A stretch of DNA of 64,000 nucleotides from Flavobacteriales bacterium (GCA_002863125.1 PKEB01000026.1:55369-119368); one strand, 5' to 3'. Positions 7,920 through 16,810 are shown, counted from the first letter of the stretch. Notes: generated by a model from the sequence alone, not told the origin. Numbers and translations: made by a program.

Positions 7920-9455
7920 ATGGTGCACAGCCATCCCCAGCGTGACATCCTCCCGGCCGGCAGCTCGGCTTCTGACTGGTGCACCCACCCTGAAACGCTT
8001 CAAGCCTTCTGGCCTTTTGCCGGGAATACAACGGGCATCGCTGCGGCCATTGCCGCCCGCGGTTCGGTCGACCTGCAGCGCCGAAAACACACGGCGGATT
8101 GCATCCTGGGCCAATACGCCAAAGCGGGCATGAGCCCACCACAGGCATTGATCGAGTTTGCTGAAGGAGCTGAGGTGGTCTCCGTAGGGCATCAACTGCA
8201 GGCCGGCGGAGGTCCGGCATTTTTTCATTACAAAATCCTGTCGGCCTTGCGCTGGGCAGCTCAACTTCGGGCCTCAGGTACGCCGGCAGTAGCGGTGTTT
8301 TGGATGGCATCGGAAGACCACGATTTTGAAGAGATCGCTCGGACACATGGTCCGGGTGGTCCCACCTTTGAGTGGACTCCCGAACGCTTGGATGAAGCCC
8401 CGGTCGGTCGCATCACATGGGATGCCGATGCCGAAAATGCCTGGCAGGCCTGGTGCCAATCGGTTTCACAATCCACGGGGACGGTCGACGACATCCCCAT
8501 GCCGCTGGCCCATCGGGTGCGGCATTGGTTGGAAGAGTGGTTTGGCCAAGAGAACCTGTTGGTGATCGACGGTGATGATGCCGAGTTGAAAGCGTCGGCT
8601 CGCGGCATCTTGGAGCCTGAGTGGAGTGGGGATGGAATTGCCGACGCCTTGCGCTCGGCGCATGCGGCATATGCCTCGAAGTGGTCGTCGGTTCCGTTGA
8701 ATGTGCAAGCGAACAACCTGTTTGTCCTGGAGGAAAACGGGCGCCGTACGCGTGCAGATCGCTGGCTGGCGGCGCACAGTGCAGCGGACGTTCAGCAGTT
8801 GCGTCCGGAGCAATGGAGTCCCAACGCTGCGTTGCGTCCGGTCTACCAGGAGTATGTGCTCCAAAGTGCGGCATTCGTGGGCGGTCCGTCCGAAGTGGGG
8901 TACTGGCTCATGCTGGCAGAAGCGTTTCGGTACCACGGCGTTGCCCACCCGGCCTTGTTGGTGCGGGATGGCGCCTTCGTTCATAACGCGCATTCCGTAC
9001 GGGCAGCTCAAGCGTGCGGTTGGACGCCGCAACAACCGGCGTTGACCGGTGACGCCGCGGTTGCAGCTTGGGCGGACAATCTGTTGCGTGGCAACGGCGA
9101 ATTGGACCGGGCATTTGAAGCCTGGTCCGAGGCGTTGATCGCACATGCTGAAGGCGTGCCGGGCGATGCGGTTCCGACCACCCGCGCGGCTTTGACCAAA
9201 ATGGAAAAAGAGCTGCTCCACGTGCGAAAGAAGTGGCGCAAACTGGTGCGCCAACAACGAGCAGAAGAAGCAGAATCCATGCGCACGGCTGTTGAAGATT
9301 GGATGTGTCCGCGCGGCCAAGGGCAGGAACGGCAATTGAGCGCTCTGCCGTTGATGGAAACCGTTGGAGGTGGGACGGCTTTCATCGAAAAGTGGTACAA
9401 GGCGCTCGAAGGCGCGAATGAACCGCAGTTTTTGGTCTTTCATCCGGATTCTTGA
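7920..9455 (+). CDS. bshC: Putative cysteine ligase of bacillithiol synthesis BshC
   Basis: This 511-residue cytoplasmic protein has the BshC hallmarks. A GHQ motif lies at about 90-92, followed by the glycine-rich GGPAFFHYKI segment, then FWMASEDHDFEEI at about 127-139. A lysine/glutamate-rich helical coil lies near 440-480. BshC is thought to add cysteine to glucosaminyl-malate in the last step of bacillithiol synthesis. The thiol function is supported by a ytxJ-like gene at 26231-26560 in the same window. The ATG at 7920 was preferred over a TTG at 7908 that would abut the previous stop. Length matches the family (about 520). Confidence 0.92.
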   Translation: MVHSHPQRDILPAGSSASDWCTHPETLQAFWPFAGNTTGIAAAIAARGSVDLQRRKHTADCILGQYAKAGMSPPQALIEFAEGAEVVSVGHQLQAGGGPAFFHYKILSALRWAAQLRASGTPAVAVFWMASEDHDFEEIARTHGPGGPTFEWTPERLDEAPVGRITWDADAENAWQAWCQSVSQSTGTVDDIPMPLAHRVRHWLEEWFGQENLLVIDGDDAELKASARGILEPEWSGDGIADALRSAHAAYASKWSSVPLNVQANNLFVLEENGRRTRADRWLAAHSAADVQQLRPEQWSPNAALRPVYQEYVLQSAAFVGGPSEVGYWLMLAEAFRYHGVAHPALLVRDGAFVHNAHSVRAAQACGWTPQQPALTGDAAVAAWADNLLRGNGELDRAFEAWSEALIAHAEGVPGDAVPTTRAALTKMEKELLHVRKKWRKLVRQQRAEEAESMRTAVEDWMCPRGQGQERQLSALPLMETVGGGTAFIEKWYKALEGANEPQFLVFHPDS

Positions 9456-9494
9456 CCGTTGTACACCTCGGGTGTGGGGCGTAAATTCGCCGGC

Positions 9495-9959
9495 ATGCCT
9501 AACCCCTCTGATGCCTCCGGCCGCCCCGGCCAACCGAATGTAGAACTCGAAGCCGTCCAAGACGCCCAAGGCCTGGCCGCCTCGCCCCAGCTGCCCGCTG
9601 AGGTCAAGAACTACATGATTGACATTGACGGAACCATCACCGACGATGTGCCCAATGAAGAACCGGAACGCATGGCGACCTGTTTGCCGTTCCCAGACGC
9701 ATTGGAAACACTCAATAAGTGGTACGAAGAGGGGCATATCATCACCTTCTTCACATCGCGAACGGAGGAGCACCGCGCCGTGACGGAGGCATGGCTCGAC
9801 AAGCACGGTTTCCTTTACCACGGCCTGCTGATGGGCAAGCCCCGTGGAGGCAATTACCACTGGATTGACAACCACATCGTGCGCGCGACGCGTTACCAGG
9901 GCACGTTCAGTGACCTCGTGCGTGAGAAAGCGGAAATTGAAGTCTTCAAGCGCGGGTAA
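9495..9959 (+). CDS. Small HAD-superfamily phosphatase
   Basis: This 154-residue protein has the HAD motif I IDIDGTITDD (nucleophile Asp, acid/base Asp), motif II in FFTSRTEEH, and a late GNYHWIDNHI segment supplying the distal acidic residues. After a variable N-terminus of about 40 residues, the core is very compact and has no obvious cap domain. Members of this group hydrolyse phosphate esters of sugars or nucleotides; the substrate is not deducible. The ATG at 9495 was chosen because the upstream in-frame stretch has no coding character. It follows bshC by 39 bases, and its stop abuts the convergent ruvX gene. Confidence 0.8.
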   Translation: MPNPSDASGRPGQPNVELEAVQDAQGLAASPQLPAEVKNYMIDIDGTITDDVPNEEPERMATCLPFPDALETLNKWYEEGHIITFFTSRTEEHRAVTEAWLDKHGFLYHGLLMGKPRGGNYHWIDNHIVRATRYQGTFSDLVREKAEIEVFKRG

Positions 9960-10388
9960 TCAGCGGCTGCGCTCGTCGAGAAAGCGTTGAAGAATCAGTG
10001 CGGCGGCGACATCGTCGACGGCGCCTTTTTGTGAACGCTTGGACTTTTTCATCCCCGAACGGATGGCGGACTGAAGCGCTTCCTCACTGGTATTGGTCTC
10101 GTCGACAAGCGTGACACCCAAATCCGGGAACTCCTGTTCTAACTTTTTCTTGAATGCCAAAATTGCGGCTGAACTGTCCGTGAGGCCCCGGCCCAATTCC
10201 ACCCCCCAGCGGTTGGGGATGCCCAAGGCAAACCCGGCACACGGTGCTTCATTCACCAGGGCCTTGATTGCCGGCATCAACTCCTTCGTGGGAACTGTTT
10301 TGTGCGGAAATGCCATCGCACCAGCCGGGTCGGTGAAAGCCAACCCCGTCCGCACTCCGCCGTAATCAATGCCAATCCATCGAGCCAT
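9960..10388 (-). CDS. ruvX: YqgF/RuvX-family RNase H-like nuclease
   Basis: This 142-residue protein opens with GIDYGGVRTGLAF, the first acidic strand of the RNase H fold. It continues with ALGIPNRWG, VTLVDETNTSEEA and a terminal AVDDVAAALILQRFL, which together complete the YqgF/RuvX signature. Family members process the 5' end of pre-16S rRNA and were first proposed as alternative Holliday-junction resolvases. The start was set at the ATG at 10388, giving the family length (about 140), rather than eight codons further upstream. The gene is divergent from the GT9 gene, with only 59 bases between them. Confidence 0.9.
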   Translation of the reverse strand: MARWIGIDYGGVRTGLAFTDPAGAMAFPHKTVPTKELMPAIKALVNEAPCAGFALGIPNRWGVELGRGLTDSSAAILAFKKKLEQEFPDLGVTLVDETNTSEEALQSAIRSGMKKSKRSQKGAVDDVAAALILQRFLDERSR

Positions 10389-10447
10389 GCCGCAAGGTAC
10401 GTCGCAAGCCATCCGGTTGCGACGTGCCCACCCCGTATCTTCGCACC

Positions 10448-11440
10448 ATGCCCGCGCGGAAAGTACTGTTCATCCAAACGGCCTTCATCGGGGACGCCAT
10501 CCTGGCTTCCGCGTTGTGGGAAACGTGGCATGCTGTGCATCCTGAAGATGCCATCCACATCTGCGTGCGCCAAGGAAATGAGGCGATGTTCCACGGGCAT
10601 CCGTTCTTGGCTGGCGTGCACGTCTGGAACAAAAAGGGCGGGCTGCTGCCGCGCTACCGGTCGTTGAATGCACTGGCGCGAGCGTTGCGTCGCGAACGGT
10701 TTGACGCAGTGTTTACCCCGCACCGGCACGCTTCCTCCGGTTGGTTGGCGTGGCGCTCGGGTGCACCGATCCGTGTGGGCTTTGATGTGCATCCTTTGCG
10801 CCGGGTTTTCACCCATCGGGTGCCGCACGGGTTTGAGGAGGGCGTGCACGAAATCGAGCGCAATCACCGACTCGTGCAAGGGTGGACGGACGTGGAAGCG
10901 CCGCGTATGCCGCGGTTGTATCCGGAACCGCTGGCCCCGGTTGGTCGCGCGTTTGCGGTGCTGGCTCCTGCGAGCCAGTGGGCGACGAAACAATGGCCCG
11001 TCGAACGATGGATTGAGCTGTGTGATGCGCTGGCGGAAGAGGTGCCTGAATTGCGGCTCGTAGGCGGTCCGGCTGATGCGGCCTTGCTGGAGGAGATTGC
11101 AGCGAAAACGGAGCACCCCAATGCAGTGGTGCAGGCTGACCAAGGGCTGTTGGAATCGGCGGCGTTGATGGCGCAAGCGGCCTGGGTCTTGACCAATGAC
11201 AGCGGACCCTTGCACCTGGCTTCCGCGGTCAATGCACCGACTGTGGCTGTGTACTGTTCGACGGTTCCGGCCTTCGGTTTTGGCCCGCTTTCAGACCGCT
11301 CTCGGGTCGTAAAATCGGCTGAATCGTTGCCGTGCCGACCGTGCGGTGTGCATGGGAAGACTTCTTGTCCCTTGGGGCACTTTGCGTGTGGGGAGTCCAT
11401 CACAGTGGAGCAGGTGCTCAGCGCGTTGGACACCCTCTGA
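10448..11440 (+). CDS. Glycosyltransferase family 9 (ADP-heptose:LPS heptosyltransferase-like)
   Basis: This 330-residue protein matches the GT9 fold. An N-terminal Rossmann domain opens with VLFIQTAFIGDAILASAL. A C-terminal domain carries APASQWATKQWP and the nucleotide-sugar-binding TNDSGPLHLASAVNAPTVA stretch, followed by PCRPCGVHGKTSCPLG, a Cys cluster often seen in these enzymes. GT9 enzymes add heptose residues to the inner core of lipopolysaccharide at the inner face of the membrane. The ATG at 10448 fits the conserved beginning. No other core-synthesis gene adjoins it, and donor specificity is not proven. Confidence 0.88.
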   Translation: MPARKVLFIQTAFIGDAILASALWETWHAVHPEDAIHICVRQGNEAMFHGHPFLAGVHVWNKKGGLLPRYRSLNALARALRRERFDAVFTPHRHASSGWLAWRSGAPIRVGFDVHPLRRVFTHRVPHGFEEGVHEIERNHRLVQGWTDVEAPRMPRLYPEPLAPVGRAFAVLAPASQWATKQWPVERWIELCDALAEEVPELRLVGGPADAALLEEIAAKTEHPNAVVQADQGLLESAALMAQAAWVLTNDSGPLHLASAVNAPTVAVYCSTVPAFGFGPLSDRSRVVKSAESLPCRPCGVHGKTSCPLGHFACGESITVEQVLSALDTL

Positions 11441-11454
11441 TCAAAGTTTGAAGC

Positions 11455-11483
11455 AAAAAAAAGTACGCCGTTGGGGCGCGCTT
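11455..11483 (-). terminator. Intrinsic terminator of the small exported-protein gene
   Basis: On the minus strand, arms at 11483-11475 and 11469-11461 pair (one mismatch, one GU) around a five-base loop and run into eight T residues (11462-11455). The terminator lies 20 bases after the stop of the 11504-11881 gene. Confidence 0.6.
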
Positions 11484-11503
11484 CTCAGAAGTCGTTCTTC
11501 GTG

Positions 11504-11881
11504 TTATTCGGCGCACTTGCTTCCTGCGCAGAAAACGCGCTCTTCACCGGTGCCTTCCAATCGGATCCAAATGTCCGTTTCAGCATCCATGGCGTCGTAT
11601 GCATTGCGGACCATGGTGCCGTCCTGCAGGATGAGGGCAAAACGAATCGATTGCAGCTTGCCTTCCACCCAATCCACCATATCGTAGCGGAATCCGATGT
11701 TGACAGCGCTCAGGTCTTTCTGCAGTTGCGCCAATTCGGCTCGCGTCGAGTTTTGGGTGATGTGGACGTTGACGTATCCGGGCTGCACCGTTTCTGCGGC
11801 TGCATCCGATTGGGCCTGCGCAGCGGGGTTGATGCCGAGCATGACGATGGCCATGCTGAAGATGAAGGCGATGTGTTTCAT
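11504..11881 (-). CDS. Small exported protein of unknown function
   Basis: This 125-residue protein has a clear signal peptide (1-23, ending AQAQ) and a mature domain of about 100 residues. The mature domain has the pattern YVNVHITQNSTRAELAQLQ, a central FRYDMVDWVEGKLQSIRFAL strand pair, and a C-terminal CAGSKC with two cysteines that could pair. The strand-helix layout recalls short domains found beside M56/BlaR-type peptidases in Bacteroidota, but I cannot name a family with confidence. It is monocistronic, with an intrinsic terminator just downstream, and is divergent from dnaN. Confidence 0.72.
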   Translation of the reverse strand: MKHIAFIFSMAIVMLGINPAAQAQSDAAAETVQPGYVNVHITQNSTRAELAQLQKDLSAVNIGFRYDMVDWVEGKLQSIRFALILQDGTMVRNAYDAMDAETDIWIRLEGTGEERVFCAGSKCAE

Positions 11882-12021
11882 GTTCCCAAATTACGGTTTT
11901 TTTCGTGAAAAACTTGAGGTCCATTCGTGCATTGCATGTTGAAAAAATCCGCCCCAAAAACTGCCCCCAAACACGTGTTTTCGATGGGATATGAAGCATC
12001 TTTGGAGACCAATCTTTGATC

Positions 12022-13140
12022 ATGCATTTCATCGTATCCAGCAGCCAACTGCTCCGTCACCTTTCTTCGCTAAGCGGCGTCCTCAACAGCAGCAACACGT
12101 TGCCCATTTTGGATAACTTCCTTTTCGAATTGGGTCCCGGCGAGGCCGTCATCTCGGCAAGCGACCTGGAAACGACAATGACCACGAAGCTCGAGGTCAA
12201 AACCGAGGATACGGGTGCCATCGCGGTGCCGGCCAAAATGCTTTTGGACATCCTCAAGGCTTTCCCGGACATCCCACTGACCTTCAAGGTCGATCCAGCA
12301 ACGTACGCCATCGAGTTGACCAGTGATGCAGGCAAATACAAGCTGACGGGCGCCAACGGCGATGAGTTCCCCAAATCACCTGAATTGGATGATGCGGCGA
12401 GCATAACCATTGATGCCAACGCGTTGATCGGTGCGATTAACCGCACCTTGTTTGCAGCGGGCAACGACGACTTGCGTCCGGTGATGTCGGGTATTTTCTT
12501 CGAGTTCTACTCCGAGAGTGTACGGTTCGTCGCCACGGATGCGCACCGCTTGGTGCGTTACGGCCGAAACGACGTCCAAGCGACATCCAATGCGCAGTTC
12601 ATAGTGCCCAAGAAGCCGTTGAACCTGCTGAAGAATGCGGCCTCGCACGCGGAAGCGGTGACCATGACCTACACGGACTCCAACGCCCGTTTCCAATTTG
12701 ATGACGTCACCATCATTTGCCGCCTCATCGAGGGCAAATACCCCAATTACGAGGCGGTCATCCCGAAGGACAACCCCAACCGCATGGTCATCAGCCGAAC
12801 CAGTTTCCTGCAGGCCATTCGTCGCGTCTCCATCTTCGCGAACAAGACTACGCACCAAGTGCGGCTTAAGCTCGCTGGAAGTGAATTGGTCGTGAGCGCC
12901 GAAGACCTCGACTTTGCGAACGAAGCCAGTGAACGCTTGAACTGCAGCTACACGGGTGAAGACATGGAGATTGGCTTCAACAGCCGGTTCCTGATGGACA
13001 TGCTGAACAACTTGTCAAGTGCTGAGGTTTCCCTGGAAATGTCCGCGCCAAATCGTGCGGGCATCATCAAGCCAACGGAAGCGGAGGAGGAAGGGGAGGA
13101 CGTGTTGATGCTCGTGATGCCGGTTATGCTCAACGCATAG
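12022..13140 (+). CDS. dnaN: DNA polymerase III sliding clamp (beta subunit)
   Basis: This 372-residue protein has the three repeated clamp domains (about 1-120, 130-245, 250-372). Landmarks are SGVLNSSNTLPILDNFL in domain 1, RPVMSGIFFEF with ATDAHRLVRY in domain 2, RLIEGKYPNYEAVIP at the domain 2/3 junction, and the terminal VLMLVMPVML, which stands where other clamps have the MPMRL-type peptide-binding end. The dimeric ring tethers DNA polymerase III to DNA. The ATG at 12022 fits the family N-terminus (MHFIVSSSQL). It is not next to dnaA. A strong terminator follows at 13172-13199. Confidence 0.97.
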   Translation: MHFIVSSSQLLRHLSSLSGVLNSSNTLPILDNFLFELGPGEAVISASDLETTMTTKLEVKTEDTGAIAVPAKMLLDILKAFPDIPLTFKVDPATYAIELTSDAGKYKLTGANGDEFPKSPELDDAASITIDANALIGAINRTLFAAGNDDLRPVMSGIFFEFYSESVRFVATDAHRLVRYGRNDVQATSNAQFIVPKKPLNLLKNAASHAEAVTMTYTDSNARFQFDDVTIICRLIEGKYPNYEAVIPKDNPNRMVISRTSFLQAIRRVSIFANKTTHQVRLKLAGSELVVSAEDLDFANEASERLNCSYTGEDMEIGFNSRFLMDMLNNLSSAEVSLEMSAPNRAGIIKPTEAEEEGEDVLMLVMPVMLNA

Positions 13141-13151
13141 GCAATCGAGCT

Positions 13152-13985
13152 TTATCCTTTCGAATTCAAATCGCCTCGGCCGCCGGTCGGGGCGTTTTTG
13201 TTCGAACCCGGTTTCGGAACGATGCGAAATTGGACGTCTTGGGAGGTGCCATCTTCTGCGGTGGTCGTTTGATGGGCATCCAATTCCCGCTGGCGAACGA
13301 CATCCGGGTGCTCCGGGTGGGCAGCGGCCCACCAGTCAGGCAAGCGCTCATCGGGTGCTGGCGGTTGCAGTTCCAAATCGGGGAGGGGCCCCTTTTTGCG
13401 AAACACCACCGCCAACAACAAACCACTCACCGCTCCTGCGATGTGTCCTTCCCACGAAATGTGTTCGTCAATGGGCAGCATCCACCAGACCATGCCGCCA
13501 TAGAGAAACGCGACGAGCAACGTCACCCGGAGCAGCAGTTGGGAATTCCGGACCACGCCCGACGTGAAGAGGAAGGCCGCCAGCGCGTAGTTGATGCCAC
13601 TGGCACCGATGTGGTTGCCGCCTTTGGCAAATACCCACAGTCCCACGCCTGAGAGCAGGTAGAGCATGATCCACGTGCGCGCCGCAATCGATCGGTAGAA
13701 ATAGAACAGCAGGCCGTTGAGCGTGAAAAACGTTGCCGTGTTGTTCCACAGGTGTTCGAGGTCGCCGTGCAAAAACGGATAGGTAAAGACGCCGGTCCAA
13801 TGCGCCCATTCGCGGGGGTGGTTTCCCCAGCGCCGCCAATTCAACGCGTAGGCCTCGTTGATGGCGTAGACCCCCCAGATCAACAGGAGGAACAAGGCCG
13901 TCGTCCACAACGCGTAAAACAGCCGATTGGCGTCCAATACGTTTGGGTTCCACCGGGGACGAGGCATGGAATGGGACAAGCGCAT
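13152..13985 (-). CDS. Rhomboid family intramembrane serine protease
   Basis: This 277-residue protein has six or so hydrophobic segments (about 23-43, 62-72, 84-98, 103-120, 127-145, 150-170, 180-193). It carries the catalytic dyad: Ser129 in GASG and His181 in EGHIAGA. A HGDLEHLWNN segment sits where the first-helix H/N motif normally lies. Rhomboids cleave transmembrane helices within the bilayer. A soluble C-terminus of about 80 residues (rich in Pro, Asp) extends into the cytoplasm. A second in-frame ATG six codons in is an alternative start. The 3' end contains the dnaN terminator hairpin. Confidence 0.88.
   Translation of the reverse strand: MRLSHSMPRPRWNPNVLDANRLFYALWTTALFLLLIWGVYAINEAYALNWRRWGNHPREWAHWTGVFTYPFLHGDLEHLWNNTATFFTLNGLLFYFYRSIAARTWIMLYLLSGVGLWVFAKGGNHIGASGINYALAAFLFTSGVVRNSQLLLRVTLLVAFLYGGMVWWMLPIDEHISWEGHIAGAVSGLLLAVVFRKKGPLPDLELQPPAPDERLPDWWAAAHPEHPDVVRQRELDAHQTTTAEDGTSQDVQFRIVPKPGSNKNAPTGGRGDLNSKG
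13172..13199 (+). terminator. Intrinsic terminator of dnaN
   Basis: A 10-pair stem (13172-13181 with 13185-13194, two GU pairs) with a three-base loop GCC is followed by five T (13195-13199). It begins 32 bases after the dnaN stop and lies inside the last codons of the convergent rhomboid gene. Confidence 0.8.
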
Positions 13986-14124
13986 CCCCTTAAGGTACGC
14001 AATTGCATTCGAGGGATTCCACAGGTCCGGTTGGATAAGTGCTTTTTACCATCCTTTATCAGCTTGGGCCGATTTTTAGATTTGGTACCAGTCTAAATCC
14101 TGTTGGAACGAAGCCCGGAGTACC

Positions 14125-15051
14125 ATGAGCATTTCTGAGATTCACGCGTTGTTGGCCTTGATGGATGATCCGGATGAAACGGTGTACGACCACGTGCGCG
14201 ATCGGCTGCTCTCCAAGGGCAAAGACGTCCTGCCGTTTGTCAACGACGCCGCACTGTCGGGAAGGGAATGCGCCCTGTTCCAGTCGCGGCTGACCAAACT
14301 GCAGGAAGGCCTCCAGCAATCGGACATTCGGGAAGAATTGGAGGCGTGGATGGAATGCGGAGGACAGGACATGTGGGCCGGTGCTCAATTGGTTCAGCGC
14401 GCTGTTGACCCAGCGTGGCAGGTGGCAGAATCCAATTATGCTTTTGAATCCCTGAAAAAAGAGGTGTGGCTCGAGCTGAACGAAGAGCTCACGGCGCTCG
14501 AGCAGGTGCGCATCTTGAACCACATTTTCTTCTCTGTTCACGAATTTGAAGGGGTTCGGCGCATCCCACATGTGCCGTCTGAGGCACTACCTACGGGGGT
14601 TCTGGAAGGAAAGAAAGGAAACCCTGTTGGATTGGGCATGTTGTACCTGTCGGTTGCCCAAGCCTTGGGAATTCCGGTGCGCGGGATCAACCTCCCCAAC
14701 CATTTCATTCTGGCCTATTGCGATGATGCGTTTGTCGGGGAAGGAACGGCCCAGAAAGGCCAGGCGGGCATCCTGTTTTACATCAACCCATACAGCCAAG
14801 GGACAGTAATCGGTCCCGATGACATATCTGAATTTTTGAGCCACATCGAAGGTGAGGGCGGGGAAACAGGCCGGCAGTGGCGACCGGCGCTCTCCATGGA
14901 GATCGTTCAGCGTTTGGTGAGAAACGTGGCGTATGCCTTGCGCGAAGCAGGGGATGAAGAGAAGGCGGAGCGGATGCTGGATGTATTCCAGCCATTGCTG
15001 TCATCGTTTGAAAATGCGGAAGAGCGTTCGGGCGATTATCCGAATGTCTGA
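14125..15051 (+). CDS. SirB1/transglutaminase-like family protein
   Basis: This 308-residue protein has an N-terminal helical part (1-110) and a Transglut_core2-like centre (about 115-230). The centre includes ILNHIFFSVHEFEGV, GLGMLYLSVAQALGIPV and INLPNHFILAY, where the NHF histidine matches the family pattern. The C-terminus (about 255-300) is a short helical repeat. Proteins of this group (SirB1, YchA) are common but biochemically uncharacterised. Whether this one keeps transglutaminase or protease chemistry is unknown. Its last 51 bases overlap the end of the convergent sugar-transferase gene. Confidence 0.8.
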   Translation: MSISEIHALLALMDDPDETVYDHVRDRLLSKGKDVLPFVNDAALSGRECALFQSRLTKLQEGLQQSDIREELEAWMECGGQDMWAGAQLVQRAVDPAWQVAESNYAFESLKKEVWLELNEELTALEQVRILNHIFFSVHEFEGVRRIPHVPSEALPTGVLEGKKGNPVGLGMLYLSVAQALGIPVRGINLPNHFILAYCDDAFVGEGTAQKGQAGILFYINPYSQGTVIGPDDISEFLSHIEGEGGETGRQWRPALSMEIVQRLVRNVAYALREAGDEEKAERMLDVFQPLLSSFENAEERSGDYPNV

Positions 15052-15588
15052 TCCAAACGTGGCCGAACGAACGTAGGCCAACTGCTGCGCCACCTTTTCA
15101 GGTAAGATCACTTCTCGGTAATGCTGCTCCGGGTCATCGGCCGCTTCGAGCCGCGCACCTTCGTCAAACCCTGCGATGCTCGCCGGGTCCGTGAGCCCCG
15201 GACGAACCGTTAAGACTCCCCGCATTTCATCGGTATACAGCGCTACGTATTTCGCCACCTCCGGTCGCGGTCCGACCAAGCTCATGTCGCCTTTCACCAC
15301 ATTCCACAGCTGCGGGAGTTCGTCCAATTTGTACTTCCGCAACACACGACCGACCGACGTAATGCGCGGGTCGCTGGTCCCGAGGGTGACTTGGCCCCCT
15401 TCGCGGTGCACCTGCATGGATCGGAACTTGTGCAGCCGAAATGGGACACCGTGGCGTCCAATGCGTTCTTGGTGGTAGAAGGCGCCTCCGCGCGACCCTG
15501 CCGCAACAACGATCCCAATCAGCAGCAAGAGCGGGGCGATCAGTACCAGGGCGATAGCGCTGCAGAATGCGTCGAATGCACGCTTCAT
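15001..15588 (-). CDS. Undecaprenyl-phosphate sugar phosphotransferase (bacterial sugar transferase, PglC-like)
   Basis: This 195-residue protein starts with one membrane-embedded hydrophobic helix (about 8-30). The catalytic domain has YHQERIGRHGVPF, HKFRSM, LDELPQLWNVVKGDMSLVGPRPE and VRPGLTDPAS, the short monotopic phosphoglycosyl-transferase pattern of PglC/WcaJ-type enzymes. It transfers a sugar phosphate to undecaprenyl phosphate at the inner membrane and so starts a surface glycan or glycoprotein glycan. The DegT aminotransferase gene lies 4 bases upstream in the same operon, suggesting an amino-sugar as the first residue. Confidence 0.92.
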   Translation of the reverse strand: MKRAFDAFCSAIALVLIAPLLLLIGIVVAAGSRGGAFYHQERIGRHGVPFRLHKFRSMQVHREGGQVTLGTSDPRITSVGRVLRKYKLDELPQLWNVVKGDMSLVGPRPEVAKYVALYTDEMRGVLTVRPGLTDPASIAGFDEGARLEAADDPEQHYREVILPEKVAQQLAYVRSATFGSDIRIIARTLFRIFKR

Positions 15589-15592
15589 GGCT

Positions 15593-16810
15593 TCATATCG
15601 TTTCGACCTCTTCCTTCACGGCTCGGATGATCCGGGTGACATCATCATCGGTCAATTCCAAGTGAATGGGCAGGCTCAAACTCTCCTCGAAGAGCCGAGC
15701 CGATTCGGGGTAATCTGCCACGTGTTCGCCCCGGCGCCGGTGCAGTGTGAGCATCGGCAGGGGTTGAAAATGGACATTGGTGGCGATGCCTCGCGCCTTG
15801 AGGTTGGCCATGATGCGGTCTCGCTGCTCTGCTGAAATGCCGTTGATGCGCAGCTGAAAGAGGTGATACGAGCTTGTGCGCAATGCATCTTCGAGGGGCG
15901 GACCTTCGTACCACGCGCAGCCGTTGAACCCTTTATCGTACGCACGGGCGATTGCCGCCCGGCGCAGGAGCTGATCCGGGTATTTGCGGAGTTGTGTGCG
16001 GCCAATGGCAGCTTGCACGTCCGTCATGTTGCATTTGTATCCCGCGTCCACCACGTCGTAATGCCAGCTGCCGGTGGTTTTTTCCAATGCGCTTTTGGAT
16101 TGCCCGTGCAAGGCCATGGCCTTGAACCAACCGCGGATTGCCTCCATATCGAATGAGCCGGGAAGGCTGAACGCCAGCGCGCCTCCCTCGGCCGTAGTCA
16201 GGTTTTTGACTGCATGGAAGCTGAATCCGGTGATGTCGGCCTGGCGGCTTACCGGTTGGCCGGCGTAGGTGGCGCCAAACGAGTGCGCTGCATCCGAGAG
16301 GAACAAAGGCCGCCCGAGTTGAGCTTGCACGTCATTTTCGGCTTGAAATTGGGAACGAATGGTTGCGGAGGTGAGCAAGGTGTGGATGGCATCGTAATCG
16401 ACGGGCCAGCCCCCCAAGTCCACCGGCATGACCACTTTGGTTCGGGGGCCCACTCGCGCGCGAATGGCATCGGCCGAAACGACCCGCTGCCTGGGATCAA
16501 TGTCGACCATCACAGGCGTCGCACCGCAGTGCAATACGATGTTGGCCGTCGCGGCATACGTCATGGCCGGTATGATGACTTCGTCACCAGGCCCAACGCC
16601 AAACCAGCGCAAAGCCAATTCACATGCTGTCGTCCAACTGGAGAAACAAGCCACGTGCGGCACCGCTAAAAACGACGCCAGCTCCTCTTCAAACGCCGCC
16701 AACTCTGGGCCAGATGTGATCCATCCCGATTGCAGCACACGGGTCACGGCAGCGATGGTGTCGCCGTCGATTGGAGGTGGGGCAAAGCCGATTGACTTGG
16801 GTGTGGCCAT
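15593..16810 (-). CDS. DegT/DnrJ/EryC1/StrS family PLP-dependent sugar aminotransferase
   Basis: This 405-residue protein has the fold-type I layout of nucleotide-sugar aminotransferases: LQSGWITSGPELAAFE near the N-terminus, GDEVIIPAMTYAATAN, the LSDAAHSFGA loop, and the PLP lysine at about 202 in HAVKNLTTAEGG. It should aminate a UDP-4-keto or related sugar for surface-glycan synthesis. The ATG at 16810 begins the conserved sequence; the in-frame extension upstream has no homologous character and would cross the regulatory gap. It forms a two-gene unit with the sugar transferase downstream. Confidence 0.9.
   Translation of the reverse strand: MATPKSIGFAPPPIDGDTIAAVTRVLQSGWITSGPELAAFEEELASFLAVPHVACFSSWTTACELALRWFGVGPGDEVIIPAMTYAATANIVLHCGATPVMVDIDPRQRVVSADAIRARVGPRTKVVMPVDLGGWPVDYDAIHTLLTSATIRSQFQAENDVQAQLGRPLFLSDAAHSFGATYAGQPVSRQADITGFSFHAVKNLTTAEGGALAFSLPGSFDMEAIRGWFKAMALHGQSKSALEKTTGSWHYDVVDAGYKCNMTDVQAAIGRTQLRKYPDQLLRRAAIARAYDKGFNGCAWYEGPPLEDALRTSSYHLFQLRINGISAEQRDRIMANLKARGIATNVHFQPLPMLTLHRRRGEHVADYPESARLFEESLSLPIHLELTDDDVTRIIRAVKEEVETI

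Noticed and set aside
6996..8264. Open frame of 422 codons on the minus strand
   Set aside because: It lies antisense to the T9SS protein gene and bshC, both of which have clear family motifs. The translation is rich in Arg and His with no recognisable domain, as expected of a shadow frame in GC-rich DNA.
8466..9875. Open frame of 469 codons on the minus strand
   Set aside because: It covers bshC and the HAD phosphatase gene on the opposite strand. Both sense genes carry diagnostic motifs; the antisense product has none.
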